A DNA stretch of 44,585 bases from Burkholderiales bacterium. GTDB lineage: Bacteria > Pseudomonadota > Gammaproteobacteria > Burkholderiales > Burkholderiaceae_C. Under the pieces are notes generated by a model. That model saw nothing but the letters and a program-made list of their open reading frames with translations. It was not told the origin of the DNA and did no database searches. The position numbers were made by a program, and so were the translations under genes. How positions within the stretch are numbered: position 1 is the stretch's first letter; each line of letters starts with the position of its first letter. Shown here piece after piece: positions 1 to 8,380 of the stretch. The stretch is from positions 1-44,585 of the forward strand of contig JAGWTS010000005.1 of assembly GCA_028868875.1 (NCBI GenBank). The letters run 5' to 3'.

Positions 1-7
1 GGTTCAC

Positions 8-187
8 TCAGTAGCGACTTCGAAGAACCCACTCGGTTTCGAGCAGCGCGCACAAGGTCACGAGCAGTGGCTCGCCCGTCGCGGCGGCGTCGGCGACGAG
101 ACGGCGCGCTGCGGCGCACTGGTCCGGCGCGGTTGGGTCCTGGACCAGAATTCGAACGAGAACGTTCGTGTCGATGGCAATACTCAT
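8..187 (-). pseudogene. VapC-type PIN-domain toxin, truncated by an early stop
   Basis: The 59-residue reading frame begins MSIAIDTNVLVRIL and contains LLETEWVLRSRY. These are the first and second acidic motifs of PIN-domain ribonucleases (Asp6 and the Glu before EWVLRSRY). VapC proteins are normally about 130 residues and continue after RSRY with a Gly-Leu segment. Here a TGA follows at once, and shifting the frame by one gives L-S-E-P, which is the kind of continuation expected. A small deletion has therefore probably frameshifted the gene. The start overlaps the upstream antitoxin-like frame by 4 bases (ATGA), typical of vapBC. The window ends 7 bases past the stop, so the rest of the gene cannot be seen. 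The family cleaves RNA in the cytoplasm; this copy is probably inactive. Confidence 0.72.
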
Positions 188-306
188 TCGGGCAGGTGCA
201 TCTCGTCAATGGACACGCCTGGTTGCCCTGGCCGAGTCAGAATGCCCACGAGATCCGCCAGCTGCCGCGTCTTGGGCCGCAAGACGAGACAGGATTCACG
301 AAGCAT
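184..306 (-). pseudogene. C-terminal remnant of a VapB/AbrB-type antitoxin
   Basis: A 40-residue frame (MLRESCLVLRPKTRQL..., ending VSIDEMHLPE) lies directly upstream of the PIN-domain toxin and overlaps it by 4 bases. The C-terminal pattern of a short Leu-rich segment, then Arg-Pro, then V-S-I-D-E-M resembles the toxin-binding tail of AbrB/MazE-type VapB antitoxins. The N-terminal DNA-binding swapped-hairpin domain is missing. The frame stays open upstream to the stop of the SDR at 391, but that stretch has no convincing start or domain. The SDR end thus appears to have been joined to a truncated antitoxin. An alternative is a very short intact antitoxin of unknown type. Confidence 0.45.
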
Positions 307-390
307 GATTCGTCTTTGTTGGTCGTCGAATTCCGGTTGCGTCGCCTCCTGGTTGTCGAGGTGGCGGCGCTTCGCCGCACTCGTGCAGAC

Positions 391-1173
391 TCAGGCCTGC
401 GCCCCGCCATCCACGAGCAAGGTCACGCCGTTGACGTAGCTCGCAAGAGCCGAGGCCAGAAAGACCGCCGGCCCGGCAATCTCCTCGGGCAGACCCACCC
501 GGGCCAGCGGGATCCGGGAAAGAAACGCGGAAAGACGCTGCGGATCGTGGCGCGTCGCCTCCGTCATTGGGGTATCGATCACCCCGGGAGCGATCGCGTT
601 GACGCGAATGCCGTCTTTCGCTAGGTCGACAGCCATCGATTGCGTCAGCATCTTCACCGCCCCTTTCGAGGCCGAATAGCCGGCACAGCCTCTTTGCGCC
701 CGCAGCGCTGCGCCGGAAGCGATGTTGACGATGCAGCCACGCGTCGCCCGCAAGGCCGGCAGGCAGGCCTGGATCGCGTTGAAGGTGCCGAACAGGTTCA
801 CGTCCATCACGCGTCTCGCGATCTCGTGGGCACCGGCATGGTCGATCCCCTCGCGCACCAGGATGCCGGCGCTGTTCACGAGCACATCGATGGCGCCGAT
901 CTCGCGCCCGACCTCGCGGACCAAGGCTTCGCAGGCCGAGGCATCGGTGACGTCGAGTGCAAAGGCCCAGGCCCGCCCTGCCTCGGCATCGGCGGCGATT
1001 TCCTGCACGACCCGCTCACAGGCGTCACGGTCGCGGTCGACGAGGACGACGCGCGCGCCGGCCGCGGCGTAACTCGTCGCGATGGCGCGCCCGATGCCGC
1101 TGCCGGCCCCGGTGACGAGGGCCAGGCGGTCTTCGAGCAGGCGCGATGCCGGCACGGATCGCGGCGTGCTCAA
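391..1173 (-). CDS. SDR family NAD(P)-dependent oxidoreductase
   Basis: Classical short-chain dehydrogenase of about 260 residues. The nucleotide-binding TGAGSGIG lies near residue 21, followed by LVNSAGIL, the catalytic Ser in NIASGAA and YSASK with Tyr and Lys, then the IAPGVIDTPM loop. It probably interconverts a hydroxyl and a keto group on a CoA-bound or free intermediate; the substrate is unknown. The start chosen is TTG at 1173, which overlaps the stop of the alcohol dehydrogenase (TTGA). The alternative GTG start, six codons on, would also keep the fold. It is the last gene of the ten-gene minus-strand run. It closely resembles the SDR at 27707-28471, sharing the VMDVNL, CAGYSASK and APGVI-TPMT-ATR-DP blocks, so the two look like paralogues within this island. 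Confidence 0.9.
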   Translation of the reverse strand: MSTPRSVPASRLLEDRLALVTGAGSGIGRAIATSYAAAGARVVLVDRDRDACERVVQEIAADAEAGRAWAFALDVTDASACEALVREVGREIGAIDVLVNSAGILVREGIDHAGAHEIARRVMDVNLFGTFNAIQACLPALRATRGCIVNIASGAALRAQRGCAGYSASKGAVKMLTQSMAVDLAKDGIRVNAIAPGVIDTPMTEATRHDPQRLSAFLSRIPLARVGLPEEIAGPAVFLASALASYVNGVTLLVDGGAQA

Positions 1174-2294
1174 TTCGTCACCGCGGGGCTGTTCCGGCCG
1201 GCGGCGAGCGCGGCATCGAACACGATCACGCTGCGCGCGACCTCGCCGCGCGTCATCGCGGCGAAGCCTTCGTTGATCTCTTCGAGCCGGATGCGGCGCG
1301 AGATCAGGTCGTCGAGGTTCAGCCGCCCCTGCAAGTAATGCTCGACCAGGCGCGGGATGTCTTCGCGGATGCGCGCCGAGCCGAGCGCCGATCCGCGCAG
1401 CTTCTTTTCGAGGAAGAAGCCGCTGCCTTCCACCTGCAGCTTGACGCCCGGCGCGAACAGTCCGACCACGGTCGCGGTGCCGCCCGGCTCGAGCATCTTG
1501 AAGCATTGCTCGACCGCTGCCGGCAGGCCTATGCATTCGAACGCGAATTCGACCCCGCCCTGCGTCATCTCGACGACTTTCGCGACGACGTCGCCGTCGC
1601 CGGCGAGGACGCCGTCGGTCGCGCCGAAGCGGCGCGCCAGTTCCAGCTTGGCGGGCTGGGTGTCGATGGCGATGATGCGCGCGGCGCCGGCGATGCGCGC
1701 GCCGTTGATCGCCGCCAGCCCGACACCGCCGCAGCCGACGACGGCCACCGTCGAGCCGGGCGAAACCTGGGCATTGCGGAACACCGCGCCGGTGCCGGTG
1801 ATGACGGCGCAGCCGAGCAGGGCCGCGCGGTCCAAGGGCATGTCTTCGCGGATCTTCACCAAGGCGTTGCGGTGCACCAGCATCTGCTCGGCGAACCCCG
1901 AGAGGTTGAAGACCTGGCTCACCTTTTGTTCGCCCCGCGCGAGTCGCTCGGCCTTGCCGGGCGGCTGCTTGACGTCGCCGTCCTGGCAGAGCGCGAAGCG
2001 CCCGCCCAGGCATTGCCTGCAAGTGCCGCAGAACACCGAGAGCGCGCCCACCACATGGTCGCCCGGCCGCAAGTCGTTCACGCACGCCCCGACCGCCTCG
2101 ACGATGCCCGACACCTCATGGCCGAGCACGCCCGGGAGCGGAAACTTGTACATGCCCTGGATGAAGTGCAGGTCGCTGTGGCACAGGCCGACGGCCGCCG
2201 TCTTCAGCAGCACTTCGTTCGGTCCGGGGGCGGCGATGGCCAGGTCCTGGATGACCAGGTCCTGGCCGAAGGCCTCGAGTACGGCGGCTTTCAT
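1170..2294 (-). CDS. Zinc-dependent alcohol dehydrogenase (medium-chain)
   Basis: Medium-chain dehydrogenase of 374 residues with all expected zinc ligands. The catalytic site has Cys38 (GLCHSD) and His59-Glu60 (GHE). The structural zinc site has Cys89, Cys92, Cys95 and Cys103. The Rossmann motif VVGCGGVGLAAI falls near residue 190, followed by an acidic residue in IIAIDTQ, which favours NAD over NADP. It oxidises a primary or secondary alcohol to an aldehyde or ketone in the cytoplasm. It follows the alkylsulfatase-like gene after 33 bases and overlaps the SDR start, so the three could act in sequence on an alcohol released from a sulfate ester. That order of action is inference. Confidence 0.92.
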   Translation of the reverse strand: MKAAVLEAFGQDLVIQDLAIAAPGPNEVLLKTAAVGLCHSDLHFIQGMYKFPLPGVLGHEVSGIVEAVGACVNDLRPGDHVVGALSVFCGTCRQCLGGRFALCQDGDVKQPPGKAERLARGEQKVSQVFNLSGFAEQMLVHRNALVKIREDMPLDRAALLGCAVITGTGAVFRNAQVSPGSTVAVVGCGGVGLAAINGARIAGAARIIAIDTQPAKLELARRFGATDGVLAGDGDVVAKVVEMTQGGVEFAFECIGLPAAVEQCFKMLEPGGTATVVGLFAPGVKLQVEGSGFFLEKKLRGSALGSARIREDIPRLVEHYLQGRLNLDDLISRRIRLEEINEGFAAMTRGEVARSVIVFDAALAAGRNSPAVTN

Positions 2295-2327
2295 GGGGGC
2301 TTCCTCTCGAAGATCGGTGGTCGCGGC

Positions 2328-4220
2328 TCAGGGCTCGACGACGTTGAACATGGCGTCGAATTCGTCGAGCGATTCGACGAAGCGGCGGAACAGGGCGGAA
2401 TGGCCCGACACCTGCAAGTCGCCGCTGTCGAGCGCCGCCAGCAAGGCCGAGCGGCCTGCGGAAAGCTGGGACAGCCGGCTGCGCTCGCTCTGCACCAGCG
2501 CATCGGCTTGCGCCCCATGGCTGCCGGGACGGTGGCTCAAGGCGCCGTTGGAAAGCGTGAGGCGATGCGATTCGAATTTCGTGCCATCGACGACGCGCCA
2601 GTCGAATTTCGCGCCGAAGCCTTGCGCTTTCGGGCCATTGACGCGGATGCCCAAAAATTCGAGAAAGCTGCCGAAAGGCAGGATGGCGACGACATCGGGG
2701 CTGATCGCGACGCCTCGCGGCGCACTCGCCGCCCCATGGCTGCGCAACTCGCGCGCCGCCAGCAGATAGGCATTGCGCCAGGTGGCGGACTCCGACTGGT
2801 AGCCGAGCTGCTCCATCGCATCCGCCGCCAGTTCGCGCGCCGGGCGGTGGCCGGGTTCGGCGAAGACGACATGGTTCAAGGCTTCGACGACCCAGCGGTA
2901 TTCGCCTCGGTCGAAGTCGGCGCGGGCGCGCGCGACGACGGCGTCGGCACCGCCCATGTATTGCACATACTTCGCCCCCGCCTCGGCCGGCGGCAACGGG
3001 TTCAGGTTCGCCGGGTTGCCGTCGTAAGGGCCGAGGTAATGGGTGTAGATCGCGCTCACGTTGTGGGCGACGGCGCCGTAATAGCCGCGCGCATACCATT
3101 TCTTCGACAACGCGTTGGGCATCACGAGCTCGGCCGCGATCTCTTTCGGCGTCAGCCCATGGCTCATCAGGCGCAAGGTCTGGTCGTGCAGGTAGCGGTA
3201 CATGTCGCGCTGGCCGGCGACGAACTCGGCGATGCGCGCCCTCTCCCACACCGGCCAGTGGTGCTGGGTCATCAGCACGTCCACCTCGGGCACATAGGCT
3301 TCGAGCGCATCGTCCAGGTACTTGGCCCAGGCCAGCGCATCGCGCGTCTTGGCGCCGCGCAGCGGGCACAGGTTGTGCATCGTCTGGCAGGCGTTCTCGG
3401 CCAGGTTGAGCGCGCGCAAGCCCGGATAGTGCATGTTCATCTCGGCCGGCGCCTCGGTGCCGGGGGTGAGTTGGAACACGACCTCGACGCCGTCGATCAC
3501 ATGGCGCTCGACCGGCTGCGCGATCAGCACCGTCGGCGCGATGAAGCCGTCGCCGCCGCGGCCCACCGCCTTGCCCAGGCCGCTGTCGACATGCGCCATC
3601 GGCCCCGGATCGAGCGACCAGCCGAACTGGAACAGAGCCCGGCGGCGCATCGGCACGCCGGCGAGGATGGACTCGGAGAAGGATTCCTCGGTGAATCCGG
3701 CCGGGGCGAACACCTGGACGCCTCGCCGCAGATCGGCTTCGCCGATGACGCCGCGCACGCCGCCGTAATGGTCGCGGTGGCTGTGGGTGTAGATGACGGC
3801 GACGACGGGCCGCTCGCCGCGGTGCGCGCGGTACAGCCTCAGCGCCGCGCGCGCATGCTCGGTGAACTGCAGCGGGTCGATCACGATCAAGCCGCTGTCG
3901 CCTTCGATGAACGTGACGTTGGCGAGCGAGAAGCCGCGCACCTGGTAGATGCGCTCGGTGACCTTGAAGAGCCCATGGATGGCGTTGAGCTGCGACATCC
4001 GCCACAAGCTCGGGTTGACGGTCTCGGGCGCCTCACCGGCGAGGAAGCGGTACGGCCGAAGGCTCCAGGAAACGCCGCCAGCGTCGGCCTCGATGTGCGC
4101 GTCGGGCAGGGTCGCGACGAAGCCGCGCTGGGCGTCGTCGAAATCGGCCCGGTCCGAGAAGTCGAGTTCGTCGAAGACGCGGGCTTGGGCCTCGCGGGTG
4201 GAAGGCTGGGCTGGCTTCAT
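2328..4220 (-). CDS. Class III alkylsulfatase-like metallo-beta-lactamase hydrolase
   Basis: Protein of 630 residues organised like SdsA1-type alkylsulfatases. The metallo-beta-lactamase fold carries THSHRDHYGG (His146, His148, Asp150, His151). GTEAPAEMNM and LAENACQTMHN lie where the family keeps its acidic metal ligands, and QHHWPVW holds the later His. An alkylsulfatase dimerisation region (LTPKEIA...) and a C-terminal SCP2-like lipid-binding domain (about 500-630) follow. Family members hydrolyse alkyl sulfate esters to alcohols. No signal peptide is visible, whereas SdsA1 is secreted, so this one may act on an internal substrate. The start at MKPAQP is preceded by GGAG; longer upstream reading is Arg-rich and unlikely to be coding. 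It sits between CoA-transferase and alcohol dehydrogenase genes. Confidence 0.88.
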   Translation of the reverse strand: MKPAQPSTREAQARVFDELDFSDRADFDDAQRGFVATLPDAHIEADAGGVSWSLRPYRFLAGEAPETVNPSLWRMSQLNAIHGLFKVTERIYQVRGFSLANVTFIEGDSGLIVIDPLQFTEHARAALRLYRAHRGERPVVAVIYTHSHRDHYGGVRGVIGEADLRRGVQVFAPAGFTEESFSESILAGVPMRRRALFQFGWSLDPGPMAHVDSGLGKAVGRGGDGFIAPTVLIAQPVERHVIDGVEVVFQLTPGTEAPAEMNMHYPGLRALNLAENACQTMHNLCPLRGAKTRDALAWAKYLDDALEAYVPEVDVLMTQHHWPVWERARIAEFVAGQRDMYRYLHDQTLRLMSHGLTPKEIAAELVMPNALSKKWYARGYYGAVAHNVSAIYTHYLGPYDGNPANLNPLPPAEAGAKYVQYMGGADAVVARARADFDRGEYRWVVEALNHVVFAEPGHRPARELAADAMEQLGYQSESATWRNAYLLAARELRSHGAASAPRGVAISPDVVAILPFGSFLEFLGIRVNGPKAQGFGAKFDWRVVDGTKFESHRLTLSNGALSHRPGSHGAQADALVQSERSRLSQLSAGRSALLAALDSGDLQVSGHSALFRRFVESLDEFDAMFNVVEP

Positions 4221-4285
4221 GGGGCGGGCTCCTGGGCTGGACTGAGGCTCACGGCTCGATCTCGTTGGCTTCTTCCATCGGGCGG

Positions 4286-4927
4286 CTATCCGGCAATCGG
4301 AAGTCCGAGCAGCGATTCCAGTTTGCTGCGCTCGAGCCCGTCGACGAGGTCGACGAGCTTCAGCCCCGCCGGCGTGCACTCGAGCGTCGCGAGGTCGCCG
4401 TAAATGCGCTTGACGCATCCGACCGCGGTGAGCGGGTAGGTGCATTGCTCGACGAGTTTGCTCTGCCCTTGGCGCGTCAGCAGGTCCATCATGACCCAGG
4501 TCTGGCGCGCGCCGACGGCCAGGTCCATCGCGCCACCGACGGCCGGAATCGCATCCGCCTCGCCGGTGTGCCAGTTGGCGAGGTCACCCCGGGCCGAGAC
4601 CTGGAAAGCGCCCAGCACGCAGATGTCGATGTGGCCGCCGCGCATCATCGCGAAGCTGTCGGCGTGGTGGAAGAACGCGCCCCCGGGCAGCAGCGTCACC
4701 GGCTGCTTGCCGGCGTTGATGAGGTCGTAGTCTTCGCTGCCGGCCGGAGGCGATGCGCCCATGCCGAGGATGCCGTTCTCGCTGTGCAGGATCACCTCGA
4801 CGCCGGGCGGCAAATGGTTGGCCACCAAGGTCGGCATGCCGATGCCCAGGTTGACGTAAGCGCCGTCGTGGATGTCTTGCGCGACGCGCCGCGCCAGCTG
4901 CTCCTTGCTTCTGCGGACCCAGCCCAT
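4286..4927 (-). CDS. 3-oxoacid CoA-transferase, subunit B
   Basis: Family I CoA-transferase beta subunit of 213 residues, the usual length for PcaJ/ScoB/AtoA. The catalytic Glu50 lies in HSENGILG, and the glycine-rich NLGIGMPTLV loop lies near residue 26. It transfers CoA between an acyl-CoA and a free carboxylate through a glutamyl-CoA intermediate, as a heteromer with subunit A encoded 2 bases upstream. With the adjoining thiolase it could move CoA from succinyl-CoA onto a 3-oxo acid, or recover a short acid. The donor and acceptor cannot be read from the sequence. About 65 bases without a recognisable element separate it from the sulfatase-like gene. Confidence 0.93.
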   Translation of the reverse strand: MGWVRRSKEQLARRVAQDIHDGAYVNLGIGMPTLVANHLPPGVEVILHSENGILGMGASPPAGSEDYDLINAGKQPVTLLPGGAFFHHADSFAMMRGGHIDICVLGAFQVSARGDLANWHTGEADAIPAVGGAMDLAVGARQTWVMMDLLTRQGQSKLVEQCTYPLTAVGCVKRIYGDLATLECTPAGLKLVDLVDGLERSKLESLLGLPIAG

Positions 4928-4929
4928 CG

Positions 4930-5631
4930 TCAGGCCTCCTTGCGACTGCCGCCGGCCATGGTCGCGCTGCGCGCGACGCGGACGATGCGGTGGACGAAGA
5001 TGCCCGGGGTCACGATGGCCTCGGGATCGAGTGCTCCCAATTCGACGACCTCGTGCACGCTCGCCACCGTGCGCCGCGCCGCGGTCGCCATCACGGGGCC
5101 GAAGTTGCGCGCCGCCTTGCGGTACACGAGGTTGCCCCAGCGGTCGCCGCGCTCGGCCTTGACGAGCGCCAGGTCGGCGTGGATGGGGGTCTCGAAGACC
5201 TGCATGCGGCCGTCGATCTCGCGGGTCTCTTTGCCCTTGGCCAGTTCGGTGCCGTAGCCGGTGGGCGTGAAGAAGCCGCCGATGCCGGCCCCGGCGGCGC
5301 GGATCCGCTCCGCCAGATTGCCTTGCGGCACCAGTTCGAGTTCGATCTTTCCCGCCCGGTACAAGGCGTCGAAGACCTGGCTGTCGGCCTGGCGCGGAAA
5401 GCTGCAGATGACCTTGCGCACGCGCCCCGCCTTCAGCAGCGCAGCGAGGCCCGTTTCGCCGTTGCCGGCGTTGTTGTTGACGACCGTGAGCCCGCCCGCC
5501 CCTTGCTCTATCAAGCCTTCGATCAACTCGTTGGGAATGCCCGCGGTGCCGAAGCCGCCGATCATCACCGTGGCGCCGTCGGGCGTTCCGGCCAGCGCCT
5601 CGGCCACCGATGAAGCCAGCTTGTCGATCAT
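4930..5631 (-). CDS. 3-oxoacid CoA-transferase, subunit A
   Basis: Family I CoA-transferase alpha subunit of 233 residues (PcaI/ScoA/AtoD type). It starts [13 protein letters not shown] and has the CoA-binding [13 protein letters not shown] motif, [13 protein letters not shown] and [14 protein letters not shown], all diagnostic of the subunit. The ATG at 5631 overlaps the thiolase stop (ATGA), and the stop lies 2 bases before subunit B, indicating translational coupling of thiolase, A and B. The order thiolase then CoA-transferase resembles acetoacetate or 3-oxoadipate loci, but no other genes of those pathways are present. The real substrate is probably the 3-oxoacid made by this cluster. 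Confidence 0.93.
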   Translation of the reverse strand: MIDKLASSVAEALAGTPDGATVMIGGFGTAGIPNELIEGLIEQGAGGLTVVNNNAGNGETGLAALLKAGRVRKVICSFPRQADSQVFDALYRAGKIELELVPQGNLAERIRAAGAGIGGFFTPTGYGTELAKGKETREIDGRMQVFETPIHADLALVKAERGDRWGNLVYRKAARNFGPVMATAARRTVASVHEVVELGALDPEAIVTPGIFVHRIVRVARSATMAGGSRKEA

Positions 5632-6809
5632 TGGAAGATCTCGAACAAACCCGCGGCGCCCATGCCGCCGGCGATGCACATCGTCACCACCGCGAACTTG
5701 ACGCCGCGGCGCCGGCCCTCGATCAGCACATGACCGGCGAGGCGCGCGCCGGTCATGCCGAAGGGATGGCCGATCGCGATGCCACCGCCATCGACGTTGA
5801 GGATCTCGTCCGGGATGCCGAGCCGGTCGCGGCAATACAAGGCCTGCGACGCGAAAGCCTCGTTGAGCTCCCAGAGGCCGATGTCCCCGATCTTCAACCC
5901 ATGGCGCTCGAGCAGCTTCGGCACCGCGAACACCGGGCCGATGCCCATCTCGTCGGGCTCGCAGCCCGCGACCGCGAAGCCGCGGAAGGCGCCCAGCGCC
6001 TGCAGGCCGGCGCGCTCGGCGGCGCGCGCTTCCATCATCACGCAGGCCGAGGCGCCGTCGGAGAGCTGCGAGGCATTGCCGGCGGTGATGCAATGGCCAG
6101 CGCCCTTCACCGGTTCGAGCCGGGCGAGCGCCTCGTAAGTCGTTCCGGGGCGGTTGCAGGTGTCGCGGTCCACCGTGACCTCGCGCTGCGTCACCGCGCC
6201 GCTGGCCTTGTCGGCGACGGCCATCGTCGTCGTCACGGCGACGATCTCGTCGCGGTAGCGCCCCGCCGCCTGCGCCTGCTCGGTGCGCCACTGGCTTTGC
6301 GCCGAATAGCGGTCCTGGGCTTCGCGGCTGACGCCGTAGCGCGCCGCGACGACCTCGGCAGTGTCGATCATCGTCATGTAGAGATCGGGCTTGTGCTCGA
6401 CGATCCAGGGGTCGGTGCCGTAGCGGGCGTCGCGGCTTTCGATGCCGGAGATGCTTTCGACGCCGGCGGCGATCATCGCGGGCGCGCCGTCGAGCACGAT
6501 GCGGCCCGCGGCTTCAGCCACCGCGTGCAGGCCCGAGGCGCAGAAGCGGCTCACGGTGGCGCCGCCCAGCGAGGTCGGCAGGCCGGCGCGGATCACCGTT
6601 TGACGACCGATGTTGCGGCCGGTCCGGCCTTCGGGGTAGCCGCAGCCGATCACCAGATCCTCGATCGACCCCGGGTCGATGCGCGCGCGCTCGACCGCGG
6701 CGCGCACCGAGAAAGCCGCCAGCGTCGGCCCCGGCGTGATGTTGAATTCGCCGCGGTGCGCCTTGGTGAGCGGGGTGCGGGCGGTGGAGACGAAGACGGC
6801 TTCGCGCAT
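5628..6809 (-). CDS. Acetyl-CoA C-acyltransferase (thiolase)
   Basis: Degradative-type thiolase of 393 residues with the complete catalytic set. The nucleophile Cys90 is in SRFCASG, His348 in [10 protein letters not shown] and Cys378 in [10 protein letters not shown]. It cleaves a 3-ketoacyl-CoA with CoA to acetyl- or propionyl-CoA plus a shortened acyl-CoA. It lies between the DUF35/thiolase-like pair and the CoA-transferase genes and overlaps the latter by 4 bases. Unlike the two thiolase-like proteins in this window it keeps all active-site residues, so it is the likely true thiolytic step of the pathway. Substrate chain length is not readable. Confidence 0.94.
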   Translation of the reverse strand: MREAVFVSTARTPLTKAHRGEFNITPGPTLAAFSVRAAVERARIDPGSIEDLVIGCGYPEGRTGRNIGRQTVIRAGLPTSLGGATVSRFCASGLHAVAEAAGRIVLDGAPAMIAAGVESISGIESRDARYGTDPWIVEHKPDLYMTMIDTAEVVAARYGVSREAQDRYSAQSQWRTEQAQAAGRYRDEIVAVTTTMAVADKASGAVTQREVTVDRDTCNRPGTTYEALARLEPVKGAGHCITAGNASQLSDGASACVMMEARAAERAGLQALGAFRGFAVAGCEPDEMGIGPVFAVPKLLERHGLKIGDIGLWELNEAFASQALYCRDRLGIPDEILNVDGGGIAIGHPFGMTGARLAGHVLIEGRRRGVKFAVVTMCIAGGMGAAGLFEIFQ

Positions 6810-6822
6810 GGGGTGTTGCTCC

Positions 6823-7242
6823 TCAGGACGACTCGGACCTTGGGGGATCGGATTCTGCGAGGCGGAAGCGGGCGAGCGCGAGATCCCCCTCCCACTCCAC
6901 TTTCAATCGCACCCGGGCCTCGGCGCGCAGGCGGTCATGGGCGTCGGCGACGTTGGTCAGGAGGCGCGGGCCTTCGTCCAACTCGACCAGCGCCACGTTG
7001 TAGGGCAAGCGGCTTTCGAAGGCCGGGTGGTAGGCCTGGTGGTAGACGACCCAGCTGAGGAGCCGGCCTTCGCCGCTCGCGCGCTCCCAGCGCGTCTGGT
7101 CGCTCAAGCAGGCCGGGCAATGGCGGCGCGCCGGCAGCCAGGCATGGCCTTGGTCGCAGCGCTGGACGACGAGATGCCCTTCGCGCAAGGCATCCCAGTA
7201 AGGGCGGTTCAGCTCACCGATCTCGGGCTTCGGGAAATCCAT
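6823..7242 (-). CDS. DUF35 OB-fold protein with zinc ribbon (ChsH2/Ltp-partner type)
   Basis: Protein of 139 residues with the DUF35 plan. An N-terminal helix ([11 protein letters not shown]) is followed by a rubredoxin-like zinc ribbon with Cys29, His33, Cys42 and Cys45, then an OB-fold (about 58-125) rich in valine and leucine. The second ribbon ligand is His rather than the usual Cys. DUF35 proteins bind acyl-CoA and form complexes with thiolase-like lipid-transfer aldolases; the ChsH2-Ltp2 complex of steroid side-chain degradation is the known example. Here it lies immediately downstream of a thiolase-like gene and almost touches it, supporting a complex between the two. A scaffold or CoA-channelling role is inferred. 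Confidence 0.85.
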   Translation of the reverse strand: MDFPKPEIGELNRPYWDALREGHLVVQRCDQGHAWLPARRHCPACLSDQTRWERASGEGRLLSWVVYHQAYHPAFESRLPYNVALVELDEGPRLLTNVADAHDRLRAEARVRLKVEWEGDLALARFRLAESDPPRSESS

Positions 7243-7243
7243 C

Positions 7244-8380
7244 TCAATTCCCCAGCAGCAAGGTCGAATGGGTGTGCATCGTGCCGCCCTGGTTGCTCAC
7301 CAGGCAGAGCTTGGCGCCCGGCACCTGCAGCCGCGCCGTGCCACGCATCTGGCGCACGCCTTCGATGATCAGCTGCAGCCCCGGCATGCCGGTCTCGGAC
7401 AGCAGGCCGCCGCTGGTGTTGATCGGCAGCCGGCCGCCATGCTCGATCGCGCCGTCGGCGACGAAGCGGCCTGCCTCGCCTTTGCGGCAGAAGCCGTAGT
7501 CTTCCAGCGTCATCAACACGGTGACGGTGAAGCAGTCGTAAAGCTGGGCGACGTCGACGTCCTTCGGCGCCGCGCCGGCCATCCGGAACGCGGTATCCGC
7601 CGCGCGCGCCGCTTCGGTCGAGGTGAGCGTGGCGCGCTGGGGGATCTCGAACGAAGTCTGGCCATGGCCGAAGCCGAGCACCGGCACCGGTTGCGCGACG
7701 CCGAGTTCGCGCGCGCGGCGCGCGCTCATGACGACGATCGCGGCGCCGCCGTCGGACACCAGGGCGCAGTCGTCGCGACGGATCGGGTCGACGACCCAGG
7801 GCGAGGCGAGGTATCGGTCCAGGTCCAGCGGAACGCGCAATTGGGCCGCCGGGTTTTGGGCGCCATGTTTGCGGCTCGCGATCGCCACCGCGGCGAAGCC
7901 TTCCACCCGCGTGCCGTACTCGATCATGTGGCGGCGCTGGATCATCGCGTAGCCGGCGGCGGTCGAGAACCAGCCGTAGACCGCGTCGTCGCCGCGCGGA
8001 CGGCCGAAGACGGCGCGGTTGCCGCTGCGCGGGTTGTCGGCATAGCAGACGAGCGCGACCTCGCATTGCCCGGCCTCGATCGCCATGATTGCGAACGACA
8101 GCAAGGTGATGTTGGCGGCGCCGCCCTGGTCCCAGGCGCCGCCGATGCGCGGCGTGACACCCAAGGCCTCGGCCACCTTCTGGCCGTACATGAACTGGTG
8201 CGCCGAGGTCGGCACCTTGACGAACACCGCGTCGACGAGCGACTTGTCGATGCCGGCATCGGCCAGCGCGTTGCGGCAGGCCTCGACGTTGAGCGAGACG
8301 GTGTCGCGCCCGGGCAGCTTGCCGAAAGCGGTGTGGCCGACACCGGCGATGACGTGGCGGCCGCTCGAGTTGGTGCTCAT
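7244..8380 (-). CDS. Thiolase-like lipid-transfer protein, probable retro-aldolase
   Basis: Thiolase-superfamily protein of 378 residues related to SCP-x/Ltp2. The overall fold is recognisable (IAGVGHTAFGK, NVEACRNALADAGID, LVSDGGAAIVV, QLYDCFTVTVL, C-terminal GGTMHTHSTLLLGN). Where thiolases carry the nucleophilic Cys, the sequence reads DQGGAANIT, so thiolytic cleavage is unlikely. Known members of this Cys-less group act with a DUF35 partner as aldolases that split a beta-hydroxyacyl-CoA with a branched carbon into a ketone and a shorter acyl-CoA. The gene overlaps the crotonase upstream (ATGA) and abuts its DUF35 partner downstream, which fits hydration followed by retro-aldol cleavage. 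Function is inferred from family and context. Confidence 0.85.
   Translation of the reverse strand: MSTNSSGRHVIAGVGHTAFGKLPGRDTVSLNVEACRNALADAGIDKSLVDAVFVKVPTSAHQFMYGQKVAEALGVTPRIGGAWDQGGAANITLLSFAIMAIEAGQCEVALVCYADNPRSGNRAVFGRPRGDDAVYGWFSTAAGYAMIQRRHMIEYGTRVEGFAAVAIASRKHGAQNPAAQLRVPLDLDRYLASPWVVDPIRRDDCALVSDGGAAIVVMSARRARELGVAQPVPVLGFGHGQTSFEIPQRATLTSTEAARAADTAFRMAGAAPKDVDVAQLYDCFTVTVLMTLEDYGFCRKGEAGRFVADGAIEHGGRLPINTSGGLLSETGMPGLQLIIEGVRQMRGTARLQVPGAKLCLVSNQGGTMHTHSTLLLGN

Noticed and set aside
1146-4403. Very long plus-strand open frame (over 1000 codons)
   Set aside because: It is the antisense of alcohol dehydrogenase and sulfatase-like genes. The product is Arg/Asp/Ala/His-rich without domains, a normal effect of high G+C at third positions.
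6935-8066. Arg-rich minus-strand frames overlapping the DUF35 and thiolase-like genes
   Set aside because: They are off-frame readings of genes with clear family motifs.
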